17,637 nt of DNA from Flavobacteriaceae bacterium (GTDB lineage Bacteria; Bacteroidota; Bacteroidia; Flavobacteriales; Flavobacteriaceae): assembly GCA_015493405.1 (NCBI GenBank), contig WGDF01000186.1, positions 1 to 17,637 on the forward strand. The letters are read 5' to 3'. Position numbers and translations under genes: made by a program. Positions 7,665 through 15,230 of the stretch are shown piece after piece. The notes under the pieces were generated by a model. It had not been told where the DNA came from. It was given only the letters and a program-made list of their open reading frames with translations, and did no database searches. Position 1 is the stretch's first letter. Each line of letters opens with the position of its first letter.

Positions 7665-7685
7665 ATTTCAAAATTAAACTAAAAT

Positions 7686-8144
7686 TTATTTTATACGATA
7701 AGAACGATGACAGATGACACAATTCTGCGTCAAGTCGGCCAATTGTCTTTGCGTAGTTGCCGGATTAAAATGCAATCGAGCTGAATCTGCAATAGCTTGA
7801 AACAAATGATGGCCTTTAAAACCCATTTTTTTACAAGCTAAAGGTGATAATTTTAACAAGCGTTTTGGTGTATCCAATAAAGACGCATTGCCTTGTCGCT
7901 CTGCAGCAACTATAATCTTATTCGGATCATTTTCTGCCAAGCCGGTATTGATGTCATGTATCACTTCCAAGTAATCTCGCATTTCGGATAACACCAAGGC
8001 CTTCAAATCATCGGGATAAGCTACTACATTTCTATTATCTCGGGCTTTGGTAACCGGAACAGTTCCTGCAAATATCAAAATATACAACAATATCAAAGTT
8101 GTTCCTAAAAATAAGATATTTCCGATTATAAGTAATTTTTTCAT
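7686..8144 (-). CDS. Membrane-anchored c-type cytochrome resembling cytochrome c'
   Basis: A 152-residue protein with a hydrophobic N-terminus (about residues 3-27), which may be an uncleaved anchor or a signal peptide, followed by a helical periplasmic domain. The single c-type haem motif CVICH (Cys142, Cys145, His146) is only six residues from the C-terminus, in the context CVICHRSYR. A C-terminal CxxCHxxYR/F motif on a four-helix bundle is the hallmark of the cytochrome c' family, which bind NO or CO or transfer electrons. I infer membership from motif placement, length and helical character; overall similarity cannot be scored here. Cys123 (in LACKKMGF) is an extra cysteine. It has its own TAnnTTTG promoter and is divergent from the S46 peptidase. 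Confidence 0.75.
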   Translation of the reverse strand: MKKLLIIGNILFLGTTLILLYILIFAGTVPVTKARDNRNVVAYPDDLKALVLSEMRDYLEVIHDINTGLAENDPNKIIVAAERQGNASLLDTPKRLLKLSPLACKKMGFKGHHLFQAIADSARLHFNPATTQRQLADLTQNCVICHRSYRIK

Positions 8145-8170
8145 TCTCTTGTTTTTTGCTTTTAAAGCGG

Positions 8171-8201
8171 CAAATATAATACTATTTAGAATTGTTCCAA
8201 A
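8171..8201 (-). promoter_or_regulatory. Putative promoter for the cytochrome c'-like gene
   Basis: On the minus strand TTTG (8201-8198) and TATATTTG (8178-8171, followed by C) are 19 bases apart. This is an excellent match to the Bacteroidota -33/-7 consensus including the trailing C. The ATG follows 26 bases after the -7 box. Confidence 0.68.
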
Positions 8202-8278
8202 TAATAAAACGAATTATTTTAAATAAAACCAGTTTCATAATAAATCGTTAAAAATAATTTAGAGAAATATAATATTTG

Positions 8279-8286
8279 TAAATTTG
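8279..8286 (+). promoter_or_regulatory. Putative -7 box for the S46 peptidase gene
   Basis: TAAATTTG matches TAnnTTTG exactly, 27 bases before the ATG at 8314. The -33 element is weak: TTTAG at 8258-8262 is the best candidate at a suitable distance. Confidence 0.5.
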
Positions 8287-8313
8287 AGTATTAAATCATT
8301 AAAATAAAAAAGA

Positions 8314-10548
8314 ATGAAGAAAATAAGTTTATTACTACTGCTGTTTATAGCCTTAACCACTCAGGCTCAAAAAGGTGAAGGTGGTATGTGGATGCCCAAT
8401 ACCATCAAGCAGGTTGAAAATGACATGCAAAATATGGGCTTAAAAATTACAGCTGAAGATATTTGGAACAATCAAATGCCGAGTATTAAAGATGCCGTAG
8501 TACAATTAGGCAACGGCTGCACCGCCGAAGTTATGTCTGACAAAGGTTTGGTCTTTACCAACCACCACTGTGGCTATGATGCTATACAAAAACTTTCTAC
8601 TATAGAACACAATTATTTGAAAGACGGTTTTTGGGCCCATTCTTTTAAAGAAGAACAACCTGCCGAAGGTTTAACGGTTACTTTTATCAATGACATCATT
8701 GATATTACCGATCAAGTTTTGAAAGGCACCAATGCACAAATGACGGCTAAAGAACGGCAATCCATTGTGGATGAAAATATTGCTTCAATCAAGAAAAACA
8801 CGCCTCAAGACCGTTTTCATAATATCAAAATTAAGCCATTCTTCAAAGGCAATAAATACTTTATGATCAAACGCACCACTTTTTATGATATTCGATTGGT
8901 AGGCACGCCTCCGGCCAGTATCGGCAAATTTGGTGGCGATACCGACAATTGGATGTGGCCCCGTCATACTATTGATTTTTCAATCTTTAGAATCTATGCC
9001 GACAAAAACAACCAACCGGCTATGTATTCGCCTGACAACAAGCCCTATAAACCCAAAAAATTCTTAAAAATATCTCTAGAAGACTTAAAACCGGATGATT
9101 TTACTATGGTAATCGGTTTCCCGGGCAGAACAACCGAATATTTGACCTCTTACGCCGTGCAACAAAAACAGGACTTAAGAGACCCTGCACGCGTAGCCGT
9201 TCGCGAAATCAGCTTGAGAATTATGGACCAACATATGTCCAGAAATAAAGCCGTGAATCTGAAATTGGCAGCCAAACATGCCTCACTGGCTAACTATTGG
9301 AAATTTTGGATTGGCGAAAGTCAAGGCTTAAAAAAGTTTAAAGCCGTTGCCGCCAAACAAAAATTTGAACGTGAATTTACCAAACGACTCAATGCCCATC
9401 CGGAACTCAAAGCGCAATACAGTCAAGTATTGCCCCAACTGAAAAAACTATATGCCCAACTCGAACCCTATGCCGTTGTGCAAGATTATACCGGTGAGAT
9501 TTTTGGCCGCAATATAGATTTACCGACGATTGCCCTAATTGCCGGTATGCTTGAAAAACAAAGTAAAGAGCGTGGTGATACGTTTTACAAAATGATTAAA
9601 GACCGGTATAAAAATTATTTGGAAAAAAATGTGCTTCAAGATTTTGATCCGGCTACAGACAAAGCCATTTTTGCTGCTTTAATAGATTTTTACACCAAAA
9701 AAGTTGATCCTAAATATATCAGCCCCGAATTGAAAGAAGCGCTTAAAAATCAAAGCCCGCAACAACTGGCCGATGCCCTCTATTCTAAATCGATATTGGT
9801 CAGTAAAGCCGGAATTGACAAATTATTTGCCGCCAAAGATTCAAAAGAATACGACGCCTTATTAAATCAAGATCCTGCTTTTAAATTATTAAGTGCTCAA
9901 CAAAAATGGATTGATGAAAAAGTCAGTAAACCCGTAGCCAAAATCAATGAAGAAATTAATGATTTAATGGGAAAATATATGAAAGCACAAATGTTACTTT
10001 TCCCGGACAAATTATTCTACCCCGATGCCAATTTTACGATGCGTGTTGCTTATGGCAAAATAAAAGGATTTGAACCAAGAGATGCTGTTTTTTATAAACC
10101 GTTTTCTCACTTATATGGTGCTATTGAAAAATATAAACCCAATGATCCCGAGTTCGATTTACCTCAAAAACTCATTGATTTATATGAAAAACACGATTAT
10201 GGTCGCTATGCCGACAAAAAAGACGGCACTTTGGTTACCGATTTCTTGGCTACCAATCATATAACCGGTGGTAACTCAGGCAGTCCTATTCTCAATGCCC
10301 GCGGCGAGCACATCGGTTTAGCTTTTGACGGCGTTTGGGAAGGTGTGATGGAAGATGTTTATTACCGTCCCGAAATATCCCGTAGTATTCATGTTACAGA
10401 CCGCGCTGTCTTATTTATTATTGATAAGTTTGCCAACTGTCAGCATATCATGAAAGAGTTGACTATTGTAGACCACAGCCAAGACCAACCGGTCAAACCG
10501 AAAAAGAAAAAACGTAAAAGGTTTTTAGGAATTTTCTATAATAAATGA
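8314..10548 (+). CDS. S46-family dipeptidyl-peptidase (DPP7/DPP11 type, Gly specificity residue)
   Basis: An exported 744-residue serine exopeptidase that should release dipeptides from the N-terminus of oligopeptides in the periplasm. Residues 1-18 are a signal peptide (ending TTQA). The chymotrypsin-like triad is visible: His85 in FTNHHCGYDAI, Asp221 in RHTIDFSIFR and Ser655 in GGNSGSPIL. Cys69 and Cys86 flank the first active-site region and could form the family disulfide, and NW in DTDNWMWP is the N-terminus-binding segment. The residue 18 after the catalytic Ser is Gly673 (FDGVWEG), as in DPP7, not the Arg that gives P. gingivalis DPP11 its Asp/Glu preference; hydrophobic or neutral P1 residues are therefore predicted. 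The protein is longer than those enzymes (712-720) and ends in a Lys/Arg-rich extension, KPKKKKRKRF, near residues 733-742. It is monocistronic, with a terminator at 10560-10589. Confidence 0.93.
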   Translation: MKKISLLLLLFIALTTQAQKGEGGMWMPNTIKQVENDMQNMGLKITAEDIWNNQMPSIKDAVVQLGNGCTAEVMSDKGLVFTNHHCGYDAIQKLSTIEHNYLKDGFWAHSFKEEQPAEGLTVTFINDIIDITDQVLKGTNAQMTAKERQSIVDENIASIKKNTPQDRFHNIKIKPFFKGNKYFMIKRTTFYDIRLVGTPPASIGKFGGDTDNWMWPRHTIDFSIFRIYADKNNQPAMYSPDNKPYKPKKFLKISLEDLKPDDFTMVIGFPGRTTEYLTSYAVQQKQDLRDPARVAVREISLRIMDQHMSRNKAVNLKLAAKHASLANYWKFWIGESQGLKKFKAVAAKQKFEREFTKRLNAHPELKAQYSQVLPQLKKLYAQLEPYAVVQDYTGEIFGRNIDLPTIALIAGMLEKQSKERGDTFYKMIKDRYKNYLEKNVLQDFDPATDKAIFAALIDFYTKKVDPKYISPELKEALKNQSPQQLADALYSKSILVSKAGIDKLFAAKDSKEYDALLNQDPAFKLLSAQQKWIDEKVSKPVAKINEEINDLMGKYMKAQMLLFPDKLFYPDANFTMRVAYGKIKGFEPRDAVFYKPFSHLYGAIEKYKPNDPEFDLPQKLIDLYEKHDYGRYADKKDGTLVTDFLATNHITGGNSGSPILNARGEHIGLAFDGVWEGVMEDVYYRPEISRSIHVTDRAVLFIIDKFANCQHIMKELTIVDHSQDQPVKPKKKKRKRFLGIFYNK

Positions 10549-10559
10549 TTTTATCTATG

Positions 10560-10592
10560 AAATAGAGGCTGTTTTTTCAGTCTCTATTTTTT
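10560..10592 (+). terminator. Intrinsic terminator after the S46 peptidase
   Basis: AAATAGAGGCTG (10560-10571) pairs with CAGTCTCTATTT (10578-10589) with one G-T wobble and a 6-base T loop, and is followed by a run of T to 10594. Confidence 0.85.
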
Positions 10593-10610
10593 TTAATTGA
10601 TTTTTGTTTA

Positions 10611-10618
10611 TAATTTTG
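10611..10618 (+). promoter_or_regulatory. Possible -7 box for the DUF486 gene
   Basis: TAATTTTG followed by C matches TAnnTTTGC, 19 bases before the ATG at 10638. No convincing -33 TTTG exists at the normal distance because that region is the T tract of the preceding terminator, so the call is tentative. Confidence 0.4.
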
Positions 10619-10637
10619 CTCAATTATTTTTATTATT

Positions 10638-11012
10638 ATGAAAAATAAGGCTTTAATAACCATTGGCTTATTGATTTTATCCAATACTTTTATGACGATT
10701 GCTTGGTATGGCCATTTAAAATTTTCCGAATGGAAATGGTTTCAAAAATTGCCCTTAATTGCCATTATTTTATTGAGTTGGGGCATTGCTTTATTTGAAT
10801 ATGTCTTTCAAGTGCCGGCCAACAGAATCGGATTCGATGAAAACGGCGGCCCCTTTTCACTGGTACAACTCAAAGTGATCCAGGAAGTTATCACGCTTAT
10901 CATTTTCTCTATATTTACTATTGTTGTTTTTAAAAACGAAAGTCTAAAATGGAATCATATTGTTGCCTTTTTTTTACTTATATTAGCTGTCTATTTTATG
11001 TTTAAAAAATAA
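10638..11012 (+). CDS. DMT-family small membrane protein (DUF486)
   Basis: A 124-residue inner-membrane protein with four predicted helices, at about residues 5-22, 37-55, 76-97 and 103-121. The signatures are the DUF486 ones: SNTFMTIAWYGHLKF near the N-terminus, WGIALFEYVFQVPANRIG in the middle, and FSLVQLKVIQEVITLIIF, followed by a short Lys tail. DUF486 belongs to the drug/metabolite transporter superfamily (EamA/SMR-like half-size proteins). The substrate is unknown and dimerisation is expected from its size. The next gene begins 33 bases downstream on the same strand, so the two may share a transcript; no terminator is seen between them. Confidence 0.85.
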   Translation: MKNKALITIGLLILSNTFMTIAWYGHLKFSEWKWFQKLPLIAIILLSWGIALFEYVFQVPANRIGFDENGGPFSLVQLKVIQEVITLIIFSIFTIVVFKNESLKWNHIVAFFLLILAVYFMFKK

Positions 11013-11045
11013 TTTTTTTATAATTCAAATAGTAAGCTTAAATTT

Positions 11046-11684
11046 ATGAACAACAAAAAAAATTATATGAGACGCATCTTGATATTTTTTTTCATTGTAA
11101 TCGTTCAACTGAATAGTTACAGTCAGATTAAATTACGCTATGGCGTTACAGCCGGTTTAAATATTTCAACAGCCATCTTACCCGATTTACAACTCAATAC
11201 CAATATCAATTCTATTTTACGGGGCGATGATGATTTGATTCAAGGTACACCTCAATTAGCCGATTTCGTTACAATGTATAAAGCCGGTATTTTTTTTCGT
11301 GTGGATGGCGGTATTTTATCTGCCAAATTGAACTTGAATTACGACAAGACTAAAATTCATAAAGAAATTGATGCTACCATATTTACGGCTAATGCTTTAA
11401 ATATAGATTTGAGTTATTTAGATCTGGATATGACGCTTGATCTCAATCTTTTTAAACATTTTTATATTTCAGCCGGCTACGTACCCGCTTTCTTACTGCA
11501 ACATCAAGGCAATTTGAATGTCAATACATTTGATCAGCGATTTTTAACCGGCATTGGTTTTAGATTTAACAACGGCACAACACTGGATTTTGATGCCGTT
11601 ATCGGCCTATCGGAAGTCATAGACGGCTCTTATATTCACAATGTTATGATTCCCATCACTTTAAACATTCCCCTTAATAAATAA
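11046..11684 (+). CDS. Outer-membrane beta-barrel protein (PorT-like size class)
   Basis: A protein of 212 residues, or 205 from the alternative ATG at 11067. The second start gives a cleaner signal peptide, MRRILIFFFIVIVQLNSYSQ, cleaved after Gln27 or close to it. The mature part has alternating hydrophobic and polar strands with Gly/Asn turns (LRYGVTAGLNIST, FFRVDGGILSAKLNLNYDK, FYISAGYVPAFLLQHQG, FLTGIGFRFNNGTTLDFDAVIGL, IPITLNIPLNK), typical of small 8-strand outer-membrane barrels annotated as outer-membrane beta-barrel or PorT-family proteins in Bacteroidota. No cysteine is present after the signal peptide. Its TAA overlaps the next ATG by one base (TAATG), so translation of the SprT-like gene is probably coupled to it. 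No specific function can be assigned. Confidence 0.72.
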   Translation: MNNKKNYMRRILIFFFIVIVQLNSYSQIKLRYGVTAGLNISTAILPDLQLNTNINSILRGDDDLIQGTPQLADFVTMYKAGIFFRVDGGILSAKLNLNYDKTKIHKEIDATIFTANALNIDLSYLDLDMTLDLNLFKHFYISAGYVPAFLLQHQGNLNVNTFDQRFLTGIGFRFNNGTTLDFDAVIGLSEVIDGSYIHNVMIPITLNIPLNK

Positions 11685-12313
11685 TGGAAGAAGCCCGAAC
11701 GGTTCTCATAAAATATATCCCTGAAAATGCTGTAGAAGATGTGGTGGAAATTTTATTTACCTATAAAGAATTGCGTTTAAAAATTACCAAAGCCCGTTCT
11801 ACAAAATTAGGAGATTATAAAAAATTAAACCGCTATCAACATCAAATTAGCGTCAATAATAATTTAAATCCCTATCAATTTTTAATCACTTTATTACACG
11901 AAATTGCCCATTTTTTGACTTATAAACATTTTGGTCCTAAAATAAAACCACACGGTCCGGAATGGAAACAAACTTTCGGCACTTTATTACAAGCATTCAT
12001 CCGCCCCGATATTTTTCCGGAAGACTTGATTGAAGATTTAAGTTTATATGCCCAAAATCCCAAAGCCTCTACGGCCGGTGATGGCGCTTTATATCTCAAA
12101 TTGTCAAAATATGATGAAAAAAAGACGGATAAAGGCTTTAAATATATTTTTGAGTTAGAAAAAGGACAAATTTTTTCTTTACCGAACGGTATTGTTTACC
12201 TGTTACAAGAAAAACGCCGTACCCGTTATAAATGTATGCGTCTGTCCAATAAAAAAACATATTTAATCCACCAAAATGCCGAAGTCTATCCTATAAATCC
12301 TCAAGACTTATGA
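11684..12313 (+). CDS. SprT-like zinc metalloprotease-fold protein
   Basis: A cytoplasmic protein of 209 residues. The zincin motif HEIAHF places zinc ligands at His72 and His76 with catalytic Glu73. A third His, His90, is in KPHGPEWK, the same spacing as the H.E..H...KHFG...PHG.EW pattern of the SprT/Spartan family. The N-terminal part (LRLKITKARSTKLGDYKK, HQISVNNNLNPYQFLITLLHE) also matches SprT-like domains. Eukaryotic Spartan cleaves DNA-protein crosslinks; bacterial SprT proteins are little characterised and this function should not be assumed. No Cys4 zinc ribbon is obvious; the C-terminal 100 residues are a beta-rich region ending in IHQNAEVYPI. It is sandwiched between the outer-membrane gene (TAATG) and the Dph6-like gene (ATGA), indicating translational coupling of three unlike proteins. 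Confidence 0.87.
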   Translation: MEEARTVLIKYIPENAVEDVVEILFTYKELRLKITKARSTKLGDYKKLNRYQHQISVNNNLNPYQFLITLLHEIAHFLTYKHFGPKIKPHGPEWKQTFGTLLQAFIRPDIFPEDLIEDLSLYAQNPKASTAGDGALYLKLSKYDEKKTDKGFKYIFELEKGQIFSLPNGIVYLLQEKRRTRYKCMRLSNKKTYLIHQNAEVYPINPQDL

Positions 12314-13035
12314 AAACCATTCTCAGCTGGAGCAGCGGAAAAGATGCCGCTTATACCCTACACCGGCTTATTCAAAATCAACAAAAACCAGACTTATTAT
12401 TAACGACTGTCAATCAAGATTTTGAGCGTGTTTCAATGCATGGCTTACGTATTGAATTGTTAGAAAAACAAGCTGAAGCTTTACAAATTCCGTTACATAA
12501 AATTCCACTCAAAAAAGATGTGGATATGGCCACTTATAACCAAATTATGAAGCGACATTTGGAAAATTTGAAACAACAAGGTCATGATAAAGTCCTTTTT
12601 GGAGATATATTTTTGGAAGATTTAAAAAAATACCGCATTCAACAAATGGAATTGGTCCATATGCAAACCGGTTTTCCTATCTGGGGACATACTACCAAAG
12701 AATTAGCAATAAAAATAATTGAATCAAGCATTAAAGCTATAGTCGTCAGTACAAATGCCAAAGTTTTAGATGAAAGTTTTGTCGGAAGATTATACGACAA
12801 AAATTTTCTTAATGATCTGCCTACCGGTGTAGATTGGTGCGGTGAAAATGGTGAATTTCATACTTTTGTTTATGACAGCCCTGATTTTAAGCAGCCTATT
12901 GCTTTCAAACTAGGTGACAAAACTTATAAAACATACAAACCTTGTAGTAAGAAAGATGAGAATCATTACAAGAAAAATGTTAAAAATACAGCTTGGGATA
13001 CCGGTTTTTGGTATATAGATATTTTGGCATTATAA
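12310..13035 (+). CDS. Dph6-like adenine-nucleotide alpha hydrolase (ATP pyrophosphatase)
   Basis: A 241-residue cytoplasmic protein of the Dph6/MJ0570 ATP-PPase family. The P-loop is at residues 6-12 (SWSSGKDA, a variant of SGGKDS), followed by TLHRLI. Residues about 38-48 (RVSMHGLRIELLEKQAEALQIP) and the later GVDWCGENGEFHTFVYDSP (near 175) are family hallmarks; the latter is the GEGGEYHT-type motif of diphthine-ammonia ligases. In eukaryotes and archaea Dph6 amidates diphthine on elongation factor 2. Bacteria lack diphthamide, so the substrate here is unknown. An adenylating amidation or thiolation of another acid is a reasonable guess from family chemistry. ATGA overlap with the SprT-like gene indicates an operon. 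Confidence 0.88.
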   Translation: MKTILSWSSGKDAAYTLHRLIQNQQKPDLLLTTVNQDFERVSMHGLRIELLEKQAEALQIPLHKIPLKKDVDMATYNQIMKRHLENLKQQGHDKVLFGDIFLEDLKKYRIQQMELVHMQTGFPIWGHTTKELAIKIIESSIKAIVVSTNAKVLDESFVGRLYDKNFLNDLPTGVDWCGENGEFHTFVYDSPDFKQPIAFKLGDKTYKTYKPCSKKDENHYKKNVKNTAWDTGFWYIDILAL

Positions 13036-13076
13036 TTTTTTATACTTTTACATTTCAATCACAAACAAAATAAATT

Positions 13077-13247
13077 ATGAATTACAAATTCGCCCTCCTT
13101 TCAATCCTTGCTTTTAGTTTCTTTTTATTATCAAGCTGTTCCCCAAAATCCAGCCAACCTTGCCCTCATGTTTATAAAGTAACAAAAAACACCAACCATA
13201 CGGCTTTGGCTCAAAATTTTTCAATTCAGGAAAAACGCCTAAAATAA
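13077..13247 (+). CDS. Small putative lipoprotein, 56 residues
   Basis: The ATG at 13077 opens a 56-codon frame. It encodes a short basic N-terminus (MNYK), a hydrophobic stretch (FALLSILAFSFFLL), a lipobox LSSC with Cys21, and a Ser/Pro-rich linker with a second Cys (Cys29 in QPCPH). A polar end (SIQEKRLK) precedes the TAA, which lies directly in the stem of a terminator. The signal-peptide architecture and the abutting terminator make a real gene likely. It resembles no family I recognise. It lies 41 bases after the Dph6-like gene and could be the last gene of that transcript. Confidence 0.6.
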   Translation: MNYKFALLSILAFSFFLLSSCSPKSSQPCPHVYKVTKNTNHTALAQNFSIQEKRLK

Positions 13248-13278
13248 AGAAACGAACCCTATTCGGATTCGTTTCTTT
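13246..13278. terminator. Bidirectional terminator between the small lipoprotein and the rhodanese operon
   Basis: AAAGAAACGAACCC (13246-13259) pairs with GGATTCGTTTCTTT (13265-13278) with one mismatch, leaving a loop of about five bases. The + strand ends in TTT and the - strand reading has its own T-rich end, as expected between convergent genes. Confidence 0.8.
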
Positions 13279-13328
13279 AAACATAAAACAACTTGATTTA
13301 ATCAAATCAAATATTAAAATTTTATAGA

Positions 13329-14501
13329 CTAACCACAACCGCCGGTTACTGCTTTTTTCTTATGTTTTGCAATCGGCGCTTTAGGCGCACCTACTTTCTT
13401 GGGAGCCGCAGCTACTACTTTATTATTGGTGCGTTTCTTACCTTCAACAACCGGATAGTCATTGATCAAAGCTGAAACATCAGGCATCCAATTATTCTTT
13501 TTCCAAATACTATACATAAATCCATTGGCGCCAAACATTAAATTATGTGCTTTATAACCCAACATATTTAAATAAGCGGTTGCATTTCCGGCTGTATGAC
13601 CGGTTTTACAATAAATCACAACCGGTTTATCCGCGGGAATATCGGTCAAACGTGCATTCAATCCTAAATCTTTACGAGGCGTAAATTGATGAGAGCCTTT
13701 GACATGAGCCGCATAATATTTTGGTTTTTGAATATAAAAGATGCTATAATAAGCGTTGATATCTTTTTTAATTGCCGGAAAAAATTCATCATCTTTCAAC
13801 AAAAATGAAGGACGAGATTGTTGCAGTAAAGCCTGTGCTCTTTCTTTGATTAATAAAGAAGGCAATTTTTGAGGCAACTTAGGCAATTTACTCAAATCGA
13901 TACCCTTATGCACTGCTTCTGTTTTCGGTTCAGTAGAAATGGCTTCTGTTTTATCGGTATCTTTGACTAGCATCTCAGGATAACGGTCTCCAAAACCTTT
14001 TTTCAAAATGCCCGAAAATTGGCTGTTCCAACTTGCCATACCGAAAAGCATCACATAAGTATTGTCAAAACCGGCATAACGGGTGATGCCCGTTACATAA
14101 GAAGCCATTTGTCCCGAATAGCAAATAAAAACAATCTTAGGATAAGCTGCGGCATGCTTTTTATGGCTTAGAAAATCCAAGACTTTATCTTTTGGCACAT
14201 TGTAAGCACCATTGATATGGCCTGCTTCATAAGCATCAGGATTTCTGATATCAATCAGAAGCCAGTTTTTACCATTTTCCAAAACTGCTGCTGCACTGAT
14301 TACAGGCGGAAATTGCTTGGTATTGATAAAATTACCATGTTCAGTATATATTTCTGCTAAAGTTTTAGGTTGTCCTTTCCGAATTAAATTTTCAAAATTG
14401 ACATCCTTTTTACCTACCATTGGACCATGATAGAGTACCGGCCCCTTCTGACAAGAAATTAGCCCGATAAGCAATATTGTTATTAAAAATAATTTTTTCA
14501 T
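13329..14501 (-). CDS. Rhodanese-like lipoprotein A: two rhodanese domains, both catalytic Cys present, GGCG tail
   Basis: A periplasm-facing lipoprotein of 390 residues. Lipobox LISC with Cys17. Two rhodanese domains: the first at about 65-165 (WLLIDIRNPDAYEAGHINGAYNVP and the active-site loop CYSGQMA, Cys127), the second at about 230-345 (CKTGHTAGNATAYLNMLGY, Cys298), joined by a charged, Lys/Thr/Glu-rich linker (about 165-215). Rhodaneses transfer sulfane sulfur through a Cys persulfide in this loop. After residue 355 a Lys/Ala/Pro-rich segment leads to KHKKKAVTGGCG with Cys389 next to last. That tail is shared with the two rhodanese-like proteins upstream. This is the last gene of a probable sulfur operon, 135 bases after gene B, convergent with the small lipoprotein. 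It is the only one of the three with intact catalytic sites. Confidence 0.88.
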   Translation of the reverse strand: MKKLFLITILLIGLISCQKGPVLYHGPMVGKKDVNFENLIRKGQPKTLAEIYTEHGNFINTKQFPPVISAAAVLENGKNWLLIDIRNPDAYEAGHINGAYNVPKDKVLDFLSHKKHAAAYPKIVFICYSGQMASYVTGITRYAGFDNTYVMLFGMASWNSQFSGILKKGFGDRYPEMLVKDTDKTEAISTEPKTEAVHKGIDLSKLPKLPQKLPSLLIKERAQALLQQSRPSFLLKDDEFFPAIKKDINAYYSIFYIQKPKYYAAHVKGSHQFTPRKDLGLNARLTDIPADKPVVIYCKTGHTAGNATAYLNMLGYKAHNLMFGANGFMYSIWKKNNWMPDVSALINDYPVVEGKKRTNNKVVAAAPKKVGAPKAPIAKHKKKAVTGGCG

Positions 14502-14636
14502 TTTTTTATAATTTGCGTGCCCCGATTCTCGACGGGGATGATATGATTATTTGATTATATAATTAATGATATATGATTTGAGATCCTGCTATTAGGTTCA
14601 CTACTCATATTTGGCATTAAGCACTTCCACTAATGA
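14502..14636. other. Spacer between rhodanese genes B and A
   Basis: A 135-base gap inside the presumed operon. It holds a small hairpin, CCCCG (14520-14524) with CGGGG (14533-14537), and an AT-rich, loosely repetitive tract of ATGATT-like words (about 14538-14580). No TAnnTTTG box is visible on the minus strand, so gene A is presumably read through from upstream. Confidence 0.45.
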
Positions 14637-15230
14637 CTAGCCACAGCCCCCGCTCACTTCTTTTTTCTTACGTTTGACTATGGGCTTTCCGGCAGCCGCA
14701 GGTTTCGCTTTTGGTGCAGCACTTCCTCCACCGGAACGACTCTTAATTTCGTTAATGGCTTCCTGAAAATCAACTAGAGGCTTTTCATCATCATACAAAC
14801 CGGAATAGATGCCGTAATTGTCCATGATTTTCGACTGAATATAATCATAGCCTCCTAAGGCCACATTAAAATTTCCTTTTTTAAAGTGTCCACTCATCAA
14901 AGCCATTAATCTAGGCGTTGAGGCATCTTCACCATATAAAATTAGGACATCATCCTTATTAATTTTTGAAAAATAATTCTTATTAAAGAAATTTTTCATC
15001 GGTACATTGATGGCACCCGGTAAATGACTGATGGCATATTTATGAGGCGTTCTGATATCAATAAATTGAACACCGTTAACCCCTTTGCTATATAATAAAT
15101 CAGCCAACTGTTCATTGCTAATGGCATTTGCCTTACAATTTTGATTGGTTTCTCCTTGACGTATCCCCATTTGATGGTTACATGAAGTCATCAATAAAAA
15201 ACCTGCTAATAGAATTAATATTTTTTTCAT
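14637..15230 (-). CDS. Rhodanese-like lipoprotein B: catalytic Cys replaced by Tyr, GGCG tail
   Basis: A lipoprotein of 197 residues with lipobox MTSC (Cys17) and one rhodanese-fold domain at about 38-135 (VQFIDIRTPHKYAISHLPGAINVP). At the active-site position, where gene A has Cys127, this protein reads LILYGEDAST, so Tyr99 occupies the Cys position and the CxxGxxA loop is lost. Classical sulfurtransferase chemistry in this domain is therefore unlikely. The remaining cysteines are Cys32 (near the lipid anchor) and Cys196 in the tail. A Gly/Ala/Pro-rich linker (about 166-182) leads to GKPIVKRKKKEVSGGCG, identical over 17 residues to the tail of gene C. It probably binds or presents a partner rather than catalysing transfer itself. 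Confidence 0.85.
   Translation of the reverse strand: MKKILILLAGFLLMTSCNHQMGIRQGETNQNCKANAISNEQLADLLYSKGVNGVQFIDIRTPHKYAISHLPGAINVPMKNFFNKNYFSKINKDDVLILYGEDASTPRLMALMSGHFKKGNFNVALGGYDYIQSKIMDNYGIYSGLYDDEKPLVDFQEAINEIKSRSGGGSAAPKAKPAAAGKPIVKRKKKEVSGGCG
14656..14681. repeat. 26-base exact direct repeat, copy 1 (tail coding)
   Basis: These 26 bases, coding for part of the Lys-rich tail of rhodanese B, are identical to 15401-15426 in rhodanese C. The flanking codons differ between the two genes. This suggests recent duplication, gene conversion or strong constraint on the tail-coding sequence. Confidence 0.85.

Noticed and set aside
12310-13035. Functional diphthamide synthesis by the Dph6-like protein
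   Set aside because: Bacteria lack diphthamide and its other synthesis genes; only the ATP-PPase fold is supported.
13114-13338. 74-residue minus-strand open frame overlapping the small lipoprotein and terminator
   Set aside because: It runs through the terminator hairpin, is antisense to the better supported lipoprotein and has no family features.
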